Below, piece by piece: positions 52,273 to 62,282 of a DNA stretch of 64,000 bases (positions within the stretch are counted from its first letter, which is position 1; the number at the start of each line of letters is the position of its first letter). The notes beneath the pieces were generated by a model. That model saw only the letters and a program-made list of their open reading frames with translations. It was not told where the DNA came from and did not search any database. Source of the DNA: Gammaproteobacteria bacterium (GTDB taxonomy: Bacteria; Pseudomonadota; Gammaproteobacteria; Pseudomonadales; UBA5518). Location: contig JADIYI010000005.1 in the NCBI GenBank assembly GCA_016705365.1, positions 124,001 to 188,000 of the forward strand. The letters are read 5' to 3'. A program made the position numbers and the translations under genes.

Positions 52273-53415
52273 TCAGTCCGGTTGGGCCTGTTCTCCGGAT
52301 AGCTCCCCGAGATGGAACAGCCCATATCCTGAAAGCACCACCTGCGGCAGCGCCATGCCGACCACCACGCCCGGCTTGTCGGCGCGGATTTCGTTTGATG
52401 CGTCGGTAAAGGGATCCGTAACCGTCGCGAGCAATTGGCCACTGCTGACCGTATCGCCGAGCTTGGCTACCGGTAGATAGACACCACCCTGGCCGCGCGG
52501 CACGCGGACCCAGTATGACTTGCTCAGCAGCTGCGCGGTGCCCGTCGATTGCTCCGATTTGAGCATGCCGAGATGGGTCATGACACCGAGCACGCCTTGT
52601 GTGCCGCGGACGATTTCCGCCTCCACGAATATGTTTGGCGGTCCTGATTCGTAGATGATGGCGGGGATGCCGATATCCATGGTCTCGCGGCGCAGGCTGC
52701 CTTGCGGACCGCTGCCCGGCACGATGATTCCCAGGCCGAAGCTGCGCGCCATTGCCAGCGCACCGGGGTTCGTGGTGTCGACGCGAATCTGTGCCAGGTT
52801 GGTGCGCAGGTTCGAACCCGTGTGCAGGTCGACCAGGTGGGTGCAGCCGCGGATCACGCCGGAAAACACGGCGTCGGCGAGGATCGCCGCCACACTTCCG
52901 TTGGGGCTGCCCGGAAAGTAGCGATTGAGATCGCGCCGATCCGGAAGGTAGCGGTTTGCAGTGCGGAAGCCCGAGGCATTGATCGCCGGCAGAACGATCA
53001 GCGTGCCAGCCAGCGCGTTCGGGTCAACGCTGGAGAACACCCGGCGCGCGATTTCGACACTGTTGACCTCGTCGCCGTGAATACCCGACGTGACGCACAA
53101 TGTCGGACCCGGCACCGTACCGCGGCTCGCGAAGATGACGAAATCGATGAAGCTGCCCTCGAAGCTGCGTGCGCCGCTGAAGGAGAATTTTTTTCTGACG
53201 CCGGGTGCGATCATCTCGCGCGCAATCTCGACCGGTCCCCAGTCGGCGCGGGCGCAGTCCGCCGCTGCCAGCCAGAATGCCAGCAGCGATGTGATCAGGG
53301 CGCGCTGTCGGAGGCGCGCAGCCGACTGCCGCCCTCGCGGGTGCCGGTGCTTGAACAGGTCGACGAGTGGCGCAACGAAGCGTCCAGGGAGCCGGATCAT
53401 AAGCAGGGAATCCAT
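52273..53415 (-). CDS. Succinylglutamate desuccinylase/aspartoacylase-family zinc hydrolase, exported
   Basis: A 380-residue protein. A hydrophobic segment (about 42-56) ending in A-D-C-A-R-A suggests a signal peptide with a long charged front. The M14-like domain has the zinc motif G-I-H-G-D-E near 113 and a later D-L-H-T-G-S near 196. The rear beta domain (G-G-V-Y-L-P-V-A-K-L-G-D-T-V near 315) is biotinyl-like, as in AstE/AspA relatives. It removes an acyl group from an N-acyl amino acid or similar compound; the substrate is unknown. The start is uncertain (TTG 53418, ATG 53415 or 53400). Confidence 0.78.
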   Translation of the reverse strand: MDSLLMIRLPGRFVAPLVDLFKHRHPRGRQSAARLRQRALITSLLAFWLAAADCARADWGPVEIAREMIAPGVRKKFSFSGARSFEGSFIDFVIFASRGTVPGPTLCVTSGIHGDEVNSVEIARRVFSSVDPNALAGTLIVLPAINASGFRTANRYLPDRRDLNRYFPGSPNGSVAAILADAVFSGVIRGCTHLVDLHTGSNLRTNLAQIRVDTTNPGALAMARSFGLGIIVPGSGPQGSLRRETMDIGIPAIIYESGPPNIFVEAEIVRGTQGVLGVMTHLGMLKSEQSTGTAQLLSKSYWVRVPRGQGGVYLPVAKLGDTVSSGQLLATVTDPFTDASNEIRADKPGVVVGMALPQVVLSGYGLFHLGELSGEQAQPD

Positions 53416-53510
53416 CAATTTCAGGGGTGGTCAAGGTGGGAGGATAAGTAGCACAAAAGGGCTGTCTGCCGAAAGCCCCGGTTGCGCAGCGCGTCAGGCC
53501 CCTGGGTTGC

Positions 53511-55076
53511 TCAGTGCGTAGTCACGATTTCCAGGCGTAGCGATTCCAGCTCGGGCGCGTCCGGTGCGACCGCTTGTGCGCGCTCGAGAAATACCGTGGC
53601 CAGATCGCGATCGCCGCGCTCGAGCGCGCTGCGGATCATGAGCCGATATTGCGTCACGATGTGCTGCAGTCCGGTGTGCGCCTGGGCGTTGTCGGGGTCA
53701 ATGGCCAGTACCGCGAGGTAGTTGGCCCAGGCGCTGTCCTCGAACGGTGTCGTCAGGCGCCGCTCGCGCAGTGCCACTTCCGCGCGCTGCACCACGTAGC
53801 GCGCCTGCTGCGCCAGCCGTGCATCGACCACGACCGGCGGCGGTGTTTCCGCCGGCGCCACTTCCGCGCTGTCAGCCACGAGCGGCGGCGCGTCTGCCGC
53901 AACCGTTGCAGCCGCATCCTGCGCGACAACCGGCGGCGCGGTCGCAACCGGTTGCGCTGGCGCCGGCAGCGGTTCGGTCGAACTCGCAGCCGCTGGCTCG
54001 CTTGCAGCATCGTTCGTTGCCGCGCTCACGAGTGCGTCGAGCGCGGCGACATCGTATTGCTCGGAGGGCAATTGCACCGGGTCGGAAAACATCAACTTCA
54101 GTGCCGCTGCCACCAGCAGTGCACACACCACGGCGGCAGCTGCCAATCGCTTCGGGCTCGCTCCCGGTTGGGCAGGTTGGGTTGGGCGCTGCTCGCTGGA
54201 GGGGGGGGCAGCGGTGGTGTCGTCATCATCATCATCATCATCGCCGGCAATATCGCCGAGCTGGTCCGCCACCGTGGCGTGCGGCAGCTTCAAGCCTCCG
54301 GCCTTGAAGCGCGCAATCAGGCGCGAAACCTCCTCGATCTCCGGAACCTTGTCTTCGACGGCCTCGGGAATGCTGTCGTTGCGCGGCGCTCGGATCCTGG
54401 CCTCACGCCCCAAACTGCCTGGCGGCAGCTGCAAGGCAGCGCCGTTCCCGGCATGGCGTGAGCTGGTCTTGCTTCCTGGCCCACTCAGCCCGGCACGCAA
54501 CGTCGGCAGGCGAGCAACCACGACATGCTCGAAAGCGCCGAGCAGCAACTGGAGATGCTCGTGCTCGATATGCAGTTCGCCGCAGCAGCGCACGAACGAC
54601 TCCACGCTCCGGCGTGCGGTCAGCGCCTGGGCGGGCAGGGTCGGATTGCCGCTGTCCCGGGTTTCGGCGTCGTGCTCATCCGCACGCTTCAGAATCATTT
54701 GCAATGTGTCGGCAAGCTCGCCCTCGAGCACGCTCGAATGCAGCGACGCAAACGGGACGACTACCGCGCCTGGGGCCGGCGCCTCGAGCAGGCGGCGGAT
54801 ATCGGCGCGGAACGCGGCGCTGATTGCCACCTGGCGCGCACGCAGTTCACGCACTGCCTCGATGCAGCGTCGGTGTGCGGCCTCCGGGGCTGCGCAGGCG
54901 GTGTAAAACAGGGCGTCAAGACAGTCATTGAATACCTCGGTGACTGCCGCGTCCATGGCGGTGCAGACCCGGTCGGTGACATGGGGTACAGGCACAGCGG
55001 ACACCGGGTCGCGCAAGGCGCTCTCCGGGGCGATATTCTGCAAGCGCGGATCTGGGTGCATCATGCTGTTTAGCAA
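53511..55076 (-). CDS. Membrane-anchored protein with DUF1631-like N-terminus and TPR-like C-terminus
   Basis: A 521-residue protein. The N-terminal part (F-N-D-C-L-D-A-L-F near 49, then E-A-V-R-E-L-R-A-R-Q near 73) resembles the DUF1631 opening. A disordered acidic stretch (eight Asp in a row near 280) and a single hydrophobic segment (A-A-A-A-V-V-C-A-L-L-V-A-A-A-L near 312-327) follow. An Ala/Pro-rich linker leads to a C-terminal helical region with D-P-D-N-A-Q-A-H-T-G-L (TPR-like). The last two sections are probably on the other side of the membrane from the first. The function is unknown. The coding DNA carries simple repeats that may be unstable. Confidence 0.62.
   Translation of the reverse strand: MLNSMMHPDPRLQNIAPESALRDPVSAVPVPHVTDRVCTAMDAAVTEVFNDCLDALFYTACAAPEAAHRRCIEAVRELRARQVAISAAFRADIRRLLEAPAPGAVVVPFASLHSSVLEGELADTLQMILKRADEHDAETRDSGNPTLPAQALTARRSVESFVRCCGELHIEHEHLQLLLGAFEHVVVARLPTLRAGLSGPGSKTSSRHAGNGAALQLPPGSLGREARIRAPRNDSIPEAVEDKVPEIEEVSRLIARFKAGGLKLPHATVADQLGDIAGDDDDDDDDTTAAPPSSEQRPTQPAQPGASPKRLAAAAVVCALLVAAALKLMFSDPVQLPSEQYDVAALDALVSAATNDAASEPAAASSTEPLPAPAQPVATAPPVVAQDAAATVAADAPPLVADSAEVAPAETPPPVVVDARLAQQARYVVQRAEVALRERRLTTPFEDSAWANYLAVLAIDPDNAQAHTGLQHIVTQYRLMIRSALERGDRDLATVFLERAQAVAPDAPELESLRLEIVTTH
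54201..54242. repeat. Homopolymer G8 and (ATC)6 microsatellite inside a coding region
   Basis: G8 at 54201-54208 and six ATC units at 54225-54242 on the plus strand. On the coding strand they give Pro-Pro and a run of Asp codons (eight Asp in all). Slippage in the G8 tract would shift the frame before the membrane segment. Confidence 0.8.
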
Positions 55077-55112
55077 GATCCGGGCACAAAAACATTTTAT
55101 CCAGGGAAAACA

Positions 55113-55168
55113 TCGAGATATCTCCGCTGCCGGTATGACTCAGAGGCCCCGATAGTTAAATATCTCGA
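55113..55168. repeat. 9-bp inverted repeat upstream of the 53511-55076 gene
   Basis: TCGAGATAT at 55113-55121 and ATATCTCGA at 55160-55168, 38 nt apart; the left arm is part of a perfect GAGATATCTC palindrome. It sits in the 163-nt gap just upstream of the minus-strand gene and could be a regulator site. Confidence 0.5.
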
Positions 55169-55239
55169 CACTACTGTGCCGAGCGCTCGCGCCCCTCTTC
55201 GATGTTCACACCGCCTGCGTGCCGTGACACGCCTTGGCC

Positions 55240-55929
55240 TCAATCATTGCTTTGCGCCTGGTCTGCCCCCGACGCACGCGCCCTGTCCAGCGCGGCACGT
55301 GCGAGCGCTGCCCACTTGCGCAACATTTTTTCCGCTTCGGTGCGGTTGGTCAGCGATGTTTGCCAGGTCATCCGGCCCATGTCGCGGGCTTCCTCGCGGT
55401 CAGCCGCTCGCGCCAGGATCTCGCCGCTCGCGCCATCGAACAGCTCGATGTAGAGCGTCATCGCGCCGGCGCTGGTGGCGAAGCTGCGGCTCCTGCCGGC
55501 AGTCATCACATCGGGTGCGGTGATATCGAGGTCGATTATGGCGGGGCGCAGGATCAGTACATCGTCGCCGCCTTCGGTGACGATTTCATAACCGCCCTTG
55601 TCTTGCAGTTCCTCGACAAAGATCTTGCGGAACTCCTCGGCGAGATTTTTCTTGATCCGCTCCATATCCGCGCTGCCGATGCGCAAACCACTGCTATTCT
55701 GGTCGCGCTGCCAGTTCTTGCGAAACGCGACATGACAGTCGAGCAGCGCCACGCGTTTGTAGGACGAAAGGTCTGCACCGGGTCGGGTGTAGAGCATCTG
55801 GGCATTCGGGCTTTTCACCCGTTCCAGCCCATCGTAGCTGGTCTCGGCGGGCTCGCCGCCCGATGCCGCACCCGACAACAGGCACAGGAGCAAGGTCGTG
55901 GCGCAAATGCGTGGAATGCCGAAGTGCAT
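55240..55929 (-). CDS. DUF3313-family exported protein
   Basis: A 229-residue protein with a Sec signal peptide (L-L-L-C-L-L-S-G-A-A-S-G near 13-24; the cysteine is not in a good lipobox). The mature part has the DUF3313 pattern Y-T-R-P-G-A-D-L-S-S-Y-K-R-V near 47-60, then F-R-K-I-F-V-E-E-L near 104 and L-R-P-A-I-I-D-L-D-I near 126. The family is of unknown function and found in gammaproteobacterial envelopes. The ATG at 55929 is preceded by GGAGG. Confidence 0.78.
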   Translation of the reverse strand: MHFGIPRICATTLLLCLLSGAASGGEPAETSYDGLERVKSPNAQMLYTRPGADLSSYKRVALLDCHVAFRKNWQRDQNSSGLRIGSADMERIKKNLAEEFRKIFVEELQDKGGYEIVTEGGDDVLILRPAIIDLDITAPDVMTAGRSRSFATSAGAMTLYIELFDGASGEILARAADREEARDMGRMTWQTSLTNRTEAEKMLRKWAALARAALDRARASGADQAQSND

Positions 55930-56122
55930 AAATACCTCCCCAGGTCACATGGTGTTCAGCCACAGGATATCCGGTATCCATGCGGGTGCGCCAAGGCTTT
56001 TTCGCGCACGGCCTCTACCCGACCGGTACGCACCGTGCCTGCCGCCGCGCACAGCGGCACCCGCGCAACCCGGACGCGGCAAAAGTATACTGTCGCCCGT
56101 TGTGCACCCGAGGAGGCTCGCA

Positions 56123-56554
56123 ATGAGCATCGACTGGAATCATTTCACCCCGTGGGCCTCGTTGTCCGGGGGTATCCTGCTGGGACTGGCGGCCGCGTTC
56201 TTTATCCTGGTGAACGGCCGCGTGCTGGGCATCAGCGGCATTCTTGGCGGAGTGCTGCGTCCGAGCCCGGCAGATGTGGGATGGCGCCTGGCGTTTTTGC
56301 TCGGGCTATTGGCCGCGCCGCTGGTGTACCCGCTGGTGGCCACCGCACCCGAGGTGCGCATCGATGCGGGCTGGATCACGCTGGTGGTTGCCGGGATGCT
56401 GGTCGGCGCCGGTACGCGTTACGGGTCGGGTTGCACCAGCGGACATGGTGTATGCGGGTTGTCACGACTGTCGCCACGCTCGCTGGTGGCCACGCTTGCA
56501 TTCATGGGCGCGGGATTTGTCACCGTCTACCTGGTGCGTCACGCGCTCGGCTGA
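56123..56554 (+). CDS. YeeE/YedE-family membrane protein (N-terminal half type)
   Basis: A 143-residue inner-membrane protein with about four hydrophobic segments and the conserved cysteine motif G-S-G-C-T-S-G-H-G-V-C-G near 100. This motif forms the substrate path in thiosulfate transporter TsuA (YeeE). Here, as in many proteobacteria, the transporter is split into two genes. The ATG at 56123 has GAGGAGG at 56110-56116. Likely imports a sulfur species; no sulfurtransferase gene is adjacent. Confidence 0.85.
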   Translation: MSIDWNHFTPWASLSGGILLGLAAAFFILVNGRVLGISGILGGVLRPSPADVGWRLAFLLGLLAAPLVYPLVATAPEVRIDAGWITLVVAGMLVGAGTRYGSGCTSGHGVCGLSRLSPRSLVATLAFMGAGFVTVYLVRHALG

Positions 56555-56583
56555 TCACCGGATTTGCAGCAGGGGAGTCTTCC

Positions 56584-57009
56584 ATGCAACGTGTTTCCGA
56601 ATTCCTGGTCGGTTTGCTGTTTGGCATCGGCCTTGTTCTTTCCGGCATGACCGATCCTGGCAAGGTGCTCGGATTCCTCGACCTGGCGGGCGACTGGGAT
56701 CCGTCGCTGGCCCTGGTGATGGGTGGCGCCATCATGGTCGGCGTGTTCGCATTCGCGGTTGCGAAGAAGCGCACCACGACCTTTCTCGGTGGTGCATTGC
56801 ATCTGCCGACCGCCAGCGACATCGACCCGCCGTTGATCGTCGGCAGCCTGGTGTTCGGCATCGGCTGGGGCCTGGCGGGTTTCTGCCCCGGCCCGGCACT
56901 GGTATCGCTGGGTGCCGGGCAGCCGAAGGCGCTGGTCTTCGTGGCGGCAATGATCGCGGGAATGATGCTGTTCGACCGGGGCCGGCGGTGGCAGCCCGGC
57001 CGGTCGTGA
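56584..57009 (+). CDS. YeeE/YedE-family membrane protein (C-terminal half type, DUF6691)
   Basis: A 141-residue partner of the preceding gene: about four hydrophobic segments, N-terminal G-I-G-L-V-L-S-G-M-T-D-P near 15-26 and the cysteine motif G-L-A-G-F-C-P-G-P-A-L near 98. The start ATG at 56584 lies 30 nt after the first half, and the pair probably forms one transporter. Confidence 0.85.
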   Translation: MQRVSEFLVGLLFGIGLVLSGMTDPGKVLGFLDLAGDWDPSLALVMGGAIMVGVFAFAVAKKRTTTFLGGALHLPTASDIDPPLIVGSLVFGIGWGLAGFCPGPALVSLGAGQPKALVFVAAMIAGMMLFDRGRRWQPGRS

Positions 57010-57123
57010 ATTGGCGCTTCATTGCACACGCATCGCGTCGAGCCGCGAATGCCGATGGCGCAGCCCGGCTGCGGTTGCCGGCAATAACCTGATCTGGCGC
57101 GTTGCGATCCCGGAGGCTGATGC

Positions 57124-58521
<1,398 letters not shown>

Positions 58522-58657
58522 GCGCGTGTTGCCTGGCGGGGCGCGCGTCATGCCATGGCGCGGCATGATGCCCCGTACGCTCCGGGCATCCGGCACGGCG
58601 CGCACCGTGGCGCTTGCACGGGAATTGCAAGCGGCGGGAATCGAATCGAGGCAAGTC

Positions 58658-59359
58658 GTGCATGCGCTAACCATCAGCGAGCTTGGTGACAGCACGATCG
58701 TGCTGTGTTTCGGCAACCGTATCGAGGCGGACGTCAACGCGCGGGTTCTCGCGGTGTTCGGGCAACTCGCCGCCGCCGCCTTGCCGGGTATCGTGGACCT
58801 GGTGCCCGCCTACAGCACGCTGACGGTTTTCTTCGACCCCGATGTCCGGGATGCCCGGTCGTTGGGCGCCGTGCTGCGGCGTATCGTCGAAGAAACGCGG
58901 TTGCCGCCTGCACCGTTGCGACGGATCGAACTGCCGGTTTGCTACGAGGGTGAATACGCGGTCGATCTCGAAGCGGTCTGCGAGCACAGCGGGCTGAGGC
59001 GCGAGGAGGTGGTGCAGCGCCATCGACAGGTCGATTATCGGGTGTGTTTCATCGGCTTTGCGCCGGGCTTTCCCTATCTCTCCGGGCTCGATGCGGCACT
59101 GCATATGCCGCGTCGTGCCACAGCACGGCTTGCGGTGCCGGCAGGATCGGTGGCTATCGGCGGCGCCCAGACCGGTGTTTATCCGGGCGTCACACCGGGT
59201 GGCTGGCACATCATCGGACGCACCCCGCTCGAGCTGTTCGACCCGGCGCGCGAGCCCATGTGCCTGCTGCGCGCAGGTGATTCCTTGCGTTTCGTGCCGA
59301 TTGCTGCTGCCGATTTTGTCCGGCTGCGAAAGAGCAAGTCCGCGGCTTACAACCCATGA
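58658..59359 (+). CDS. pxpB: 5-oxoprolinase subunit PxpB
   Basis: One of three subunits of the ATP-dependent prokaryotic 5-oxoprolinase, which opens toxic pyroglutamate to glutamate. About 233 residues. Hallmarks: V-P-A-Y-S-T-L-T-V-F near 47, F-I-G-F-A-P-G-F-P-Y-L near 131, and G-S-V-A-I-G-G-A-Q-T-G-V-Y-P near 164. The family alignment begins at the GTG at 58658 (GAGG at 58648-58651); upstream in-frame ATGs at 58550 and 58565 would add 31-36 unconserved residues and remain possible. It overlaps pxpC by four nucleotides. Confidence 0.9.
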   Translation: MHALTISELGDSTIVLCFGNRIEADVNARVLAVFGQLAAAALPGIVDLVPAYSTLTVFFDPDVRDARSLGAVLRRIVEETRLPPAPLRRIELPVCYEGEYAVDLEAVCEHSGLRREEVVQRHRQVDYRVCFIGFAPGFPYLSGLDAALHMPRRATARLAVPAGSVAIGGAQTGVYPGVTPGGWHIIGRTPLELFDPAREPMCLLRAGDSLRFVPIAAADFVRLRKSKSAAYNP

Positions 59360-60321
59360 TCCGGGTAATCGCAGCCGGCATCTGCAGCTCGCTGCAGGAT
59401 CTCGGGCGCATTGGATGGCAAGCGCAGGGTATCGGTCCATCGGGTGCCATGGATGCCTGGGCCGCACGGGTCGCGAACGTGCTGCTCGACAACGACGAGA
59501 ACGCCACGCTTCTCGAGATGTGTGTGAACGGCGCACAGCTGCAGGTCGAGCGTGCGAACTGGTTTGCACTCACCGGCGCCGATATGGATGCACGGATCGA
59601 CGGGCAGGCGGTGCCGTTGTGCCGGCCGGTGTGGTTCGAGCAGGGTAGCAGGATCATGTTTTCGGCCGCGCGTCGCGGTTGCCGCGCTTACCTGGCGGTG
59701 CGGGGAGGCTTTGCCGCCGATCGCTGGCTGGGCAGCACCGCCACCGATATCCGTGCCCGGCGTGGCGGCATCGACGGGCGCGTGCTGCGGCGCGATGATC
59801 TGCTGCGCTATCAGCGCGTTGCACCCGTCGCAAGCCCGCGCCGCGTTACCTGGTCAACCTGTCTCGCGCTTCCTGCGGCGGATTCTCCTGTTGAACTCGC
59901 GCTGATTCCCGGCCCCGCGCTGATGCAACTCGAGGTCGCGGCACGACGGGTGTTCGAGGAGCGTGGTTTCACGGTGAGCAAGGATGCCGACCGGATGGGA
60001 CTGCGTCTCGGGGAATCGTTGCCCTCTGCCGACCGCGTGCCCGCGATACTGTCGCAGGCGGTGATGTTCGGCGCGGTGCAATTGCCGCCCGATGGAAAGC
60101 CGATAATACTGGGCGCGGATCGCCAGACCACGGGCGGCTACCCGCTGCTTGGCGTGGTGGCCGGCGTCGATCATCGGGGAGTGGCGCAGTTGCGCAGTGG
60201 CGATTGCCTGCGGTTCAGGCTGCTGGATGTGGCGGGCGCGCAAAGCGCGTGGCGGCTGCGCGAGCAGCGGCTGCGACGATTCCGCCTGGCGGCCCAGGCA
60301 TGGTGGCGAGGGTGTGCATGA
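59356..60321 (+). CDS. pxpC: 5-oxoprolinase subunit PxpC
   Basis: A 321-residue biotin-dependent-carboxylase-like (AHS2) subunit. It has the family start I-x-A-A-G-I-C-S-S-L-Q-D-L-G-R, then G-x-S-G-A-M-D near 31-37, R-G-G-F near 115, D-R-M-G-L-R-L near 212 and Q-T-T-G-G-Y-P near 257. The ATG at 59356 overlaps the pxpB stop, and the pxpA start overlaps its own stop (ATGA at 60318), so all three subunits are made in step. Confidence 0.93.
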   Translation: MIRVIAAGICSSLQDLGRIGWQAQGIGPSGAMDAWAARVANVLLDNDENATLLEMCVNGAQLQVERANWFALTGADMDARIDGQAVPLCRPVWFEQGSRIMFSAARRGCRAYLAVRGGFAADRWLGSTATDIRARRGGIDGRVLRRDDLLRYQRVAPVASPRRVTWSTCLALPAADSPVELALIPGPALMQLEVAARRVFEERGFTVSKDADRMGLRLGESLPSADRVPAILSQAVMFGAVQLPPDGKPIILGADRQTTGGYPLLGVVAGVDHRGVAQLRSGDCLRFRLLDVAGAQSAWRLREQRLRRFRLAAQAWWRGCA

Positions 60322-61082
60322 GTAGTGTGATCGACCTCAATGCGGATATCGGAGAAAGCCATGGCGCATGGCGCATGGGCGATGATGCGGCCCTGGTACC
60401 ACTGGTTTCCTCGGCGAATATTGCCTGCGGTTTTCATGCCGGCGATCCGCGGGTGATGGCCGACAGCGTGGCGCTGTGCCTGCGCCATGGCGTGAATATC
60501 GGTGCCCATCCCTCCCTGCCCGATCGCGAGGGCTTCGGGCGCCGGCACATGGATATCTCGCTCAGCGAGATCTACCAGGGCGTGCTCTACCAGGTTGGCG
60601 CGCTCGCGGGGTTTGTGCGCGCGCAGGGCGCGGTGCTGCGTCATGTGAAGCCGCATGGCGCGCTTTACAACAGGGCGGCAACGGATCGCGCGGTTGCCGA
60701 TGCGATTGCGCGCGCGGTGCACGATTTCGATCCGCGGCTCGCCCTGGTCGGGCTTGCGCGATCGCAACTGATCGAAGCCGGGCGCGCTGCCGGTTTGCGC
60801 ATGCTCGCCGAAGGGTTCGCCGATCGGCGTTATGGCGGCGCGGCGTTGCTGGTGCCGCGCGCTGATCCGCGGGCGCTGATCGCGGACATTGACGAGGCTG
60901 AACGACAGGCGTTGCGCATCTGCCTCGAAGGCCAGGTTGTCGGCATCGAGGGAACGGTACTCGCGCTCGATGTGGACACGTTGTGTATTCATGGTGACGA
61001 ACCGAACGCACCCGCGTTTGCGGCCCGGCTGCGCGAGCGCCTGCTCGCCCGGGGCGTGAGGATCGGGGCGCGCCGCGAATGA
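60318..61082 (+). CDS. pxpA: 5-oxoprolinase subunit PxpA (LamB/YcsF family)
   Basis: A 254-residue TIM-barrel-like subunit. Motifs: I-D-L-N-A-D-I-G-E-S near 5-14, I-A-C-G-F-H-A-G-D-P near 36-45, H-P-S-L-P-D near 66, V-K-P-H-G-A-L-Y-N near 114 and E-G-F-A-D-R-R-Y near 172. With pxpB and pxpC it completes the enzyme. A 7-bp hairpin 48 nt downstream may end the operon. Confidence 0.94.
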   Translation: MSSVIDLNADIGESHGAWRMGDDAALVPLVSSANIACGFHAGDPRVMADSVALCLRHGVNIGAHPSLPDREGFGRRHMDISLSEIYQGVLYQVGALAGFVRAQGAVLRHVKPHGALYNRAATDRAVADAIARAVHDFDPRLALVGLARSQLIEAGRAAGLRMLAEGFADRRYGGAALLVPRADPRALIADIDEAERQALRICLEGQVVGIEGTVLALDVDTLCIHGDEPNAPAFAARLRERLLARGVRIGARRE

Positions 61083-61129
61083 CGCCGGCAGGCGGCTGGC
61101 ACCCTGCTGATCGATCGAGGCGTGATGGG

Positions 61130-61147
61130 AGCCGGGTTTGCCCGGCT
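61130..61147 (+). terminator. Hairpin after pxpA (possible terminator)
   Basis: Perfect stem AGCCGGG (61130-61136), loop TTTG, CCCGGCT (61141-61147). It is GC-rich and sits 48 nt after the pxpA stop but lacks a T tract, so termination is uncertain. Confidence 0.4.
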
Positions 61148-61257
61148 GACGCACGATTCTGAATGCAACGTAATCCGGCGGGCGTTTACTCGGATCGTGC
61201 TGCTGCTATATAAGAACTGCATACCGGCCGTCGCGGCCAGAACCGGAGCATATTCCC

Positions 61258-62217
61258 ATGACGCTGTTACCGACCACCGAACTGGAAGTGTGCGAGTCCA
61301 AGCGCAGTCGCAATCCACCGATCCCGATCGGCTGGTATGCGGTCGCGTGGAGCAAGGAGCTGCGCCGTGGCGAGGTGCGGCCATTGCATGCGTTCGCGCG
61401 CGAGCTGGTGCTCTATCGCACACGTTCCGGTCAGGCGGTGGTCCAGGATCCGTTTTGTCCGCACATGGGCGCGCATCTCGGGCACGAGGGCAAGGTGGTT
61501 GGCGAGACCATTGCCTGTCCGTTTCATGGCTGGCGTTATGACGCTGCGGGGATTTGCGTGGAAATTCCCTATTGCGAGGAAATTCCCGCGCGCGCGCTGC
61601 GCAGCTGGCATGTCAGGGAAGTCAACGAGATGGTGTTCGTGTGGTATCACCCCAAGGGCTACGAACCGGCGTGGCAGGTGCACGCTGTGCCCGAGATCGG
61701 CGCACCGGACTGGAGCGAACCGCGCCACATCGAGTTCGAGATCCCGGTCCATGTGCAGGATATGTGCGAGAACACCTGTGACCCGGTGCATTTCAAGTAT
61801 GTACACAAGATGGTCAGCGTGCCGCCATCGGATATCAGCTTCGATGACGACGGGCGCGTGATGACCATGGTCACCGAAAACAAGGCCGCCGAGTTTCCCT
61901 GCGTGCTGACCGCGACGGTGCACAATATCGGCCTCGCGGAAGTCCGCCTGAGCTACGGTCCCGGCGCGGAAATGATCACCTATTCGAGCTCCCTGCCGAT
62001 CGACGAGAACCGTACCCTGACACGCTGGTCGCTCACGGTGTCCAACAGCATCGTGGATATAACCGGCGATCAGCACATCAATGGCATCATTGCCGGTATC
62101 CAGCAGGACCTGCCGATCTGGCGCAACAAGGTACACAAGACCCAGCCGGTGTTCTGCAAGGCCGATACCGGGCTGGTGCAGTTCCGCAAGTGGGTGCGTC
62201 AATTCTATGTGAACTGA
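61258..62217 (+). CDS. Rieske non-heme iron oxygenase
   Basis: A 319-residue oxygenase component. The [2Fe-2S] Rieske site is C67-x-H69 and C87-x2-H90 (C-P-H-M-G and C-P-F-H-G-W). The mononuclear iron site is D175, H178 and H183 in C-D-P-V-H-F-K-Y-V-H. The layout resembles KshA (3-ketosteroid 9-alpha-hydroxylase) and the cholesterol-desaturase-like Rieske group more than ring-hydroxylating dioxygenases; no small subunit follows. A reductase partner is not in the window. The following thiolase-like and DUF35 genes support a sterol or isoprenoid catabolic role. Confidence 0.87.
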   Translation: MTLLPTTELEVCESKRSRNPPIPIGWYAVAWSKELRRGEVRPLHAFARELVLYRTRSGQAVVQDPFCPHMGAHLGHEGKVVGETIACPFHGWRYDAAGICVEIPYCEEIPARALRSWHVREVNEMVFVWYHPKGYEPAWQVHAVPEIGAPDWSEPRHIEFEIPVHVQDMCENTCDPVHFKYVHKMVSVPPSDISFDDDGRVMTMVTENKAAEFPCVLTATVHNIGLAEVRLSYGPGAEMITYSSSLPIDENRTLTRWSLTVSNSIVDITGDQHINGIIAGIQQDLPIWRNKVHKTQPVFCKADTGLVQFRKWVRQFYVN

Positions 62218-62282
62218 AAAAACCGGTTAGGCGTGCCGGACAGGAAATTCCCATCCCATCGTTTCATTGGCGGGAGATATCG

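Noticed and set aside
23674..53418. Phage- or integrase-borne genomic island with attL/attR at tRNA-Leu
   Set aside because: No integrase, transposase or duplicated tRNA 3' end could be found by eye within the window.
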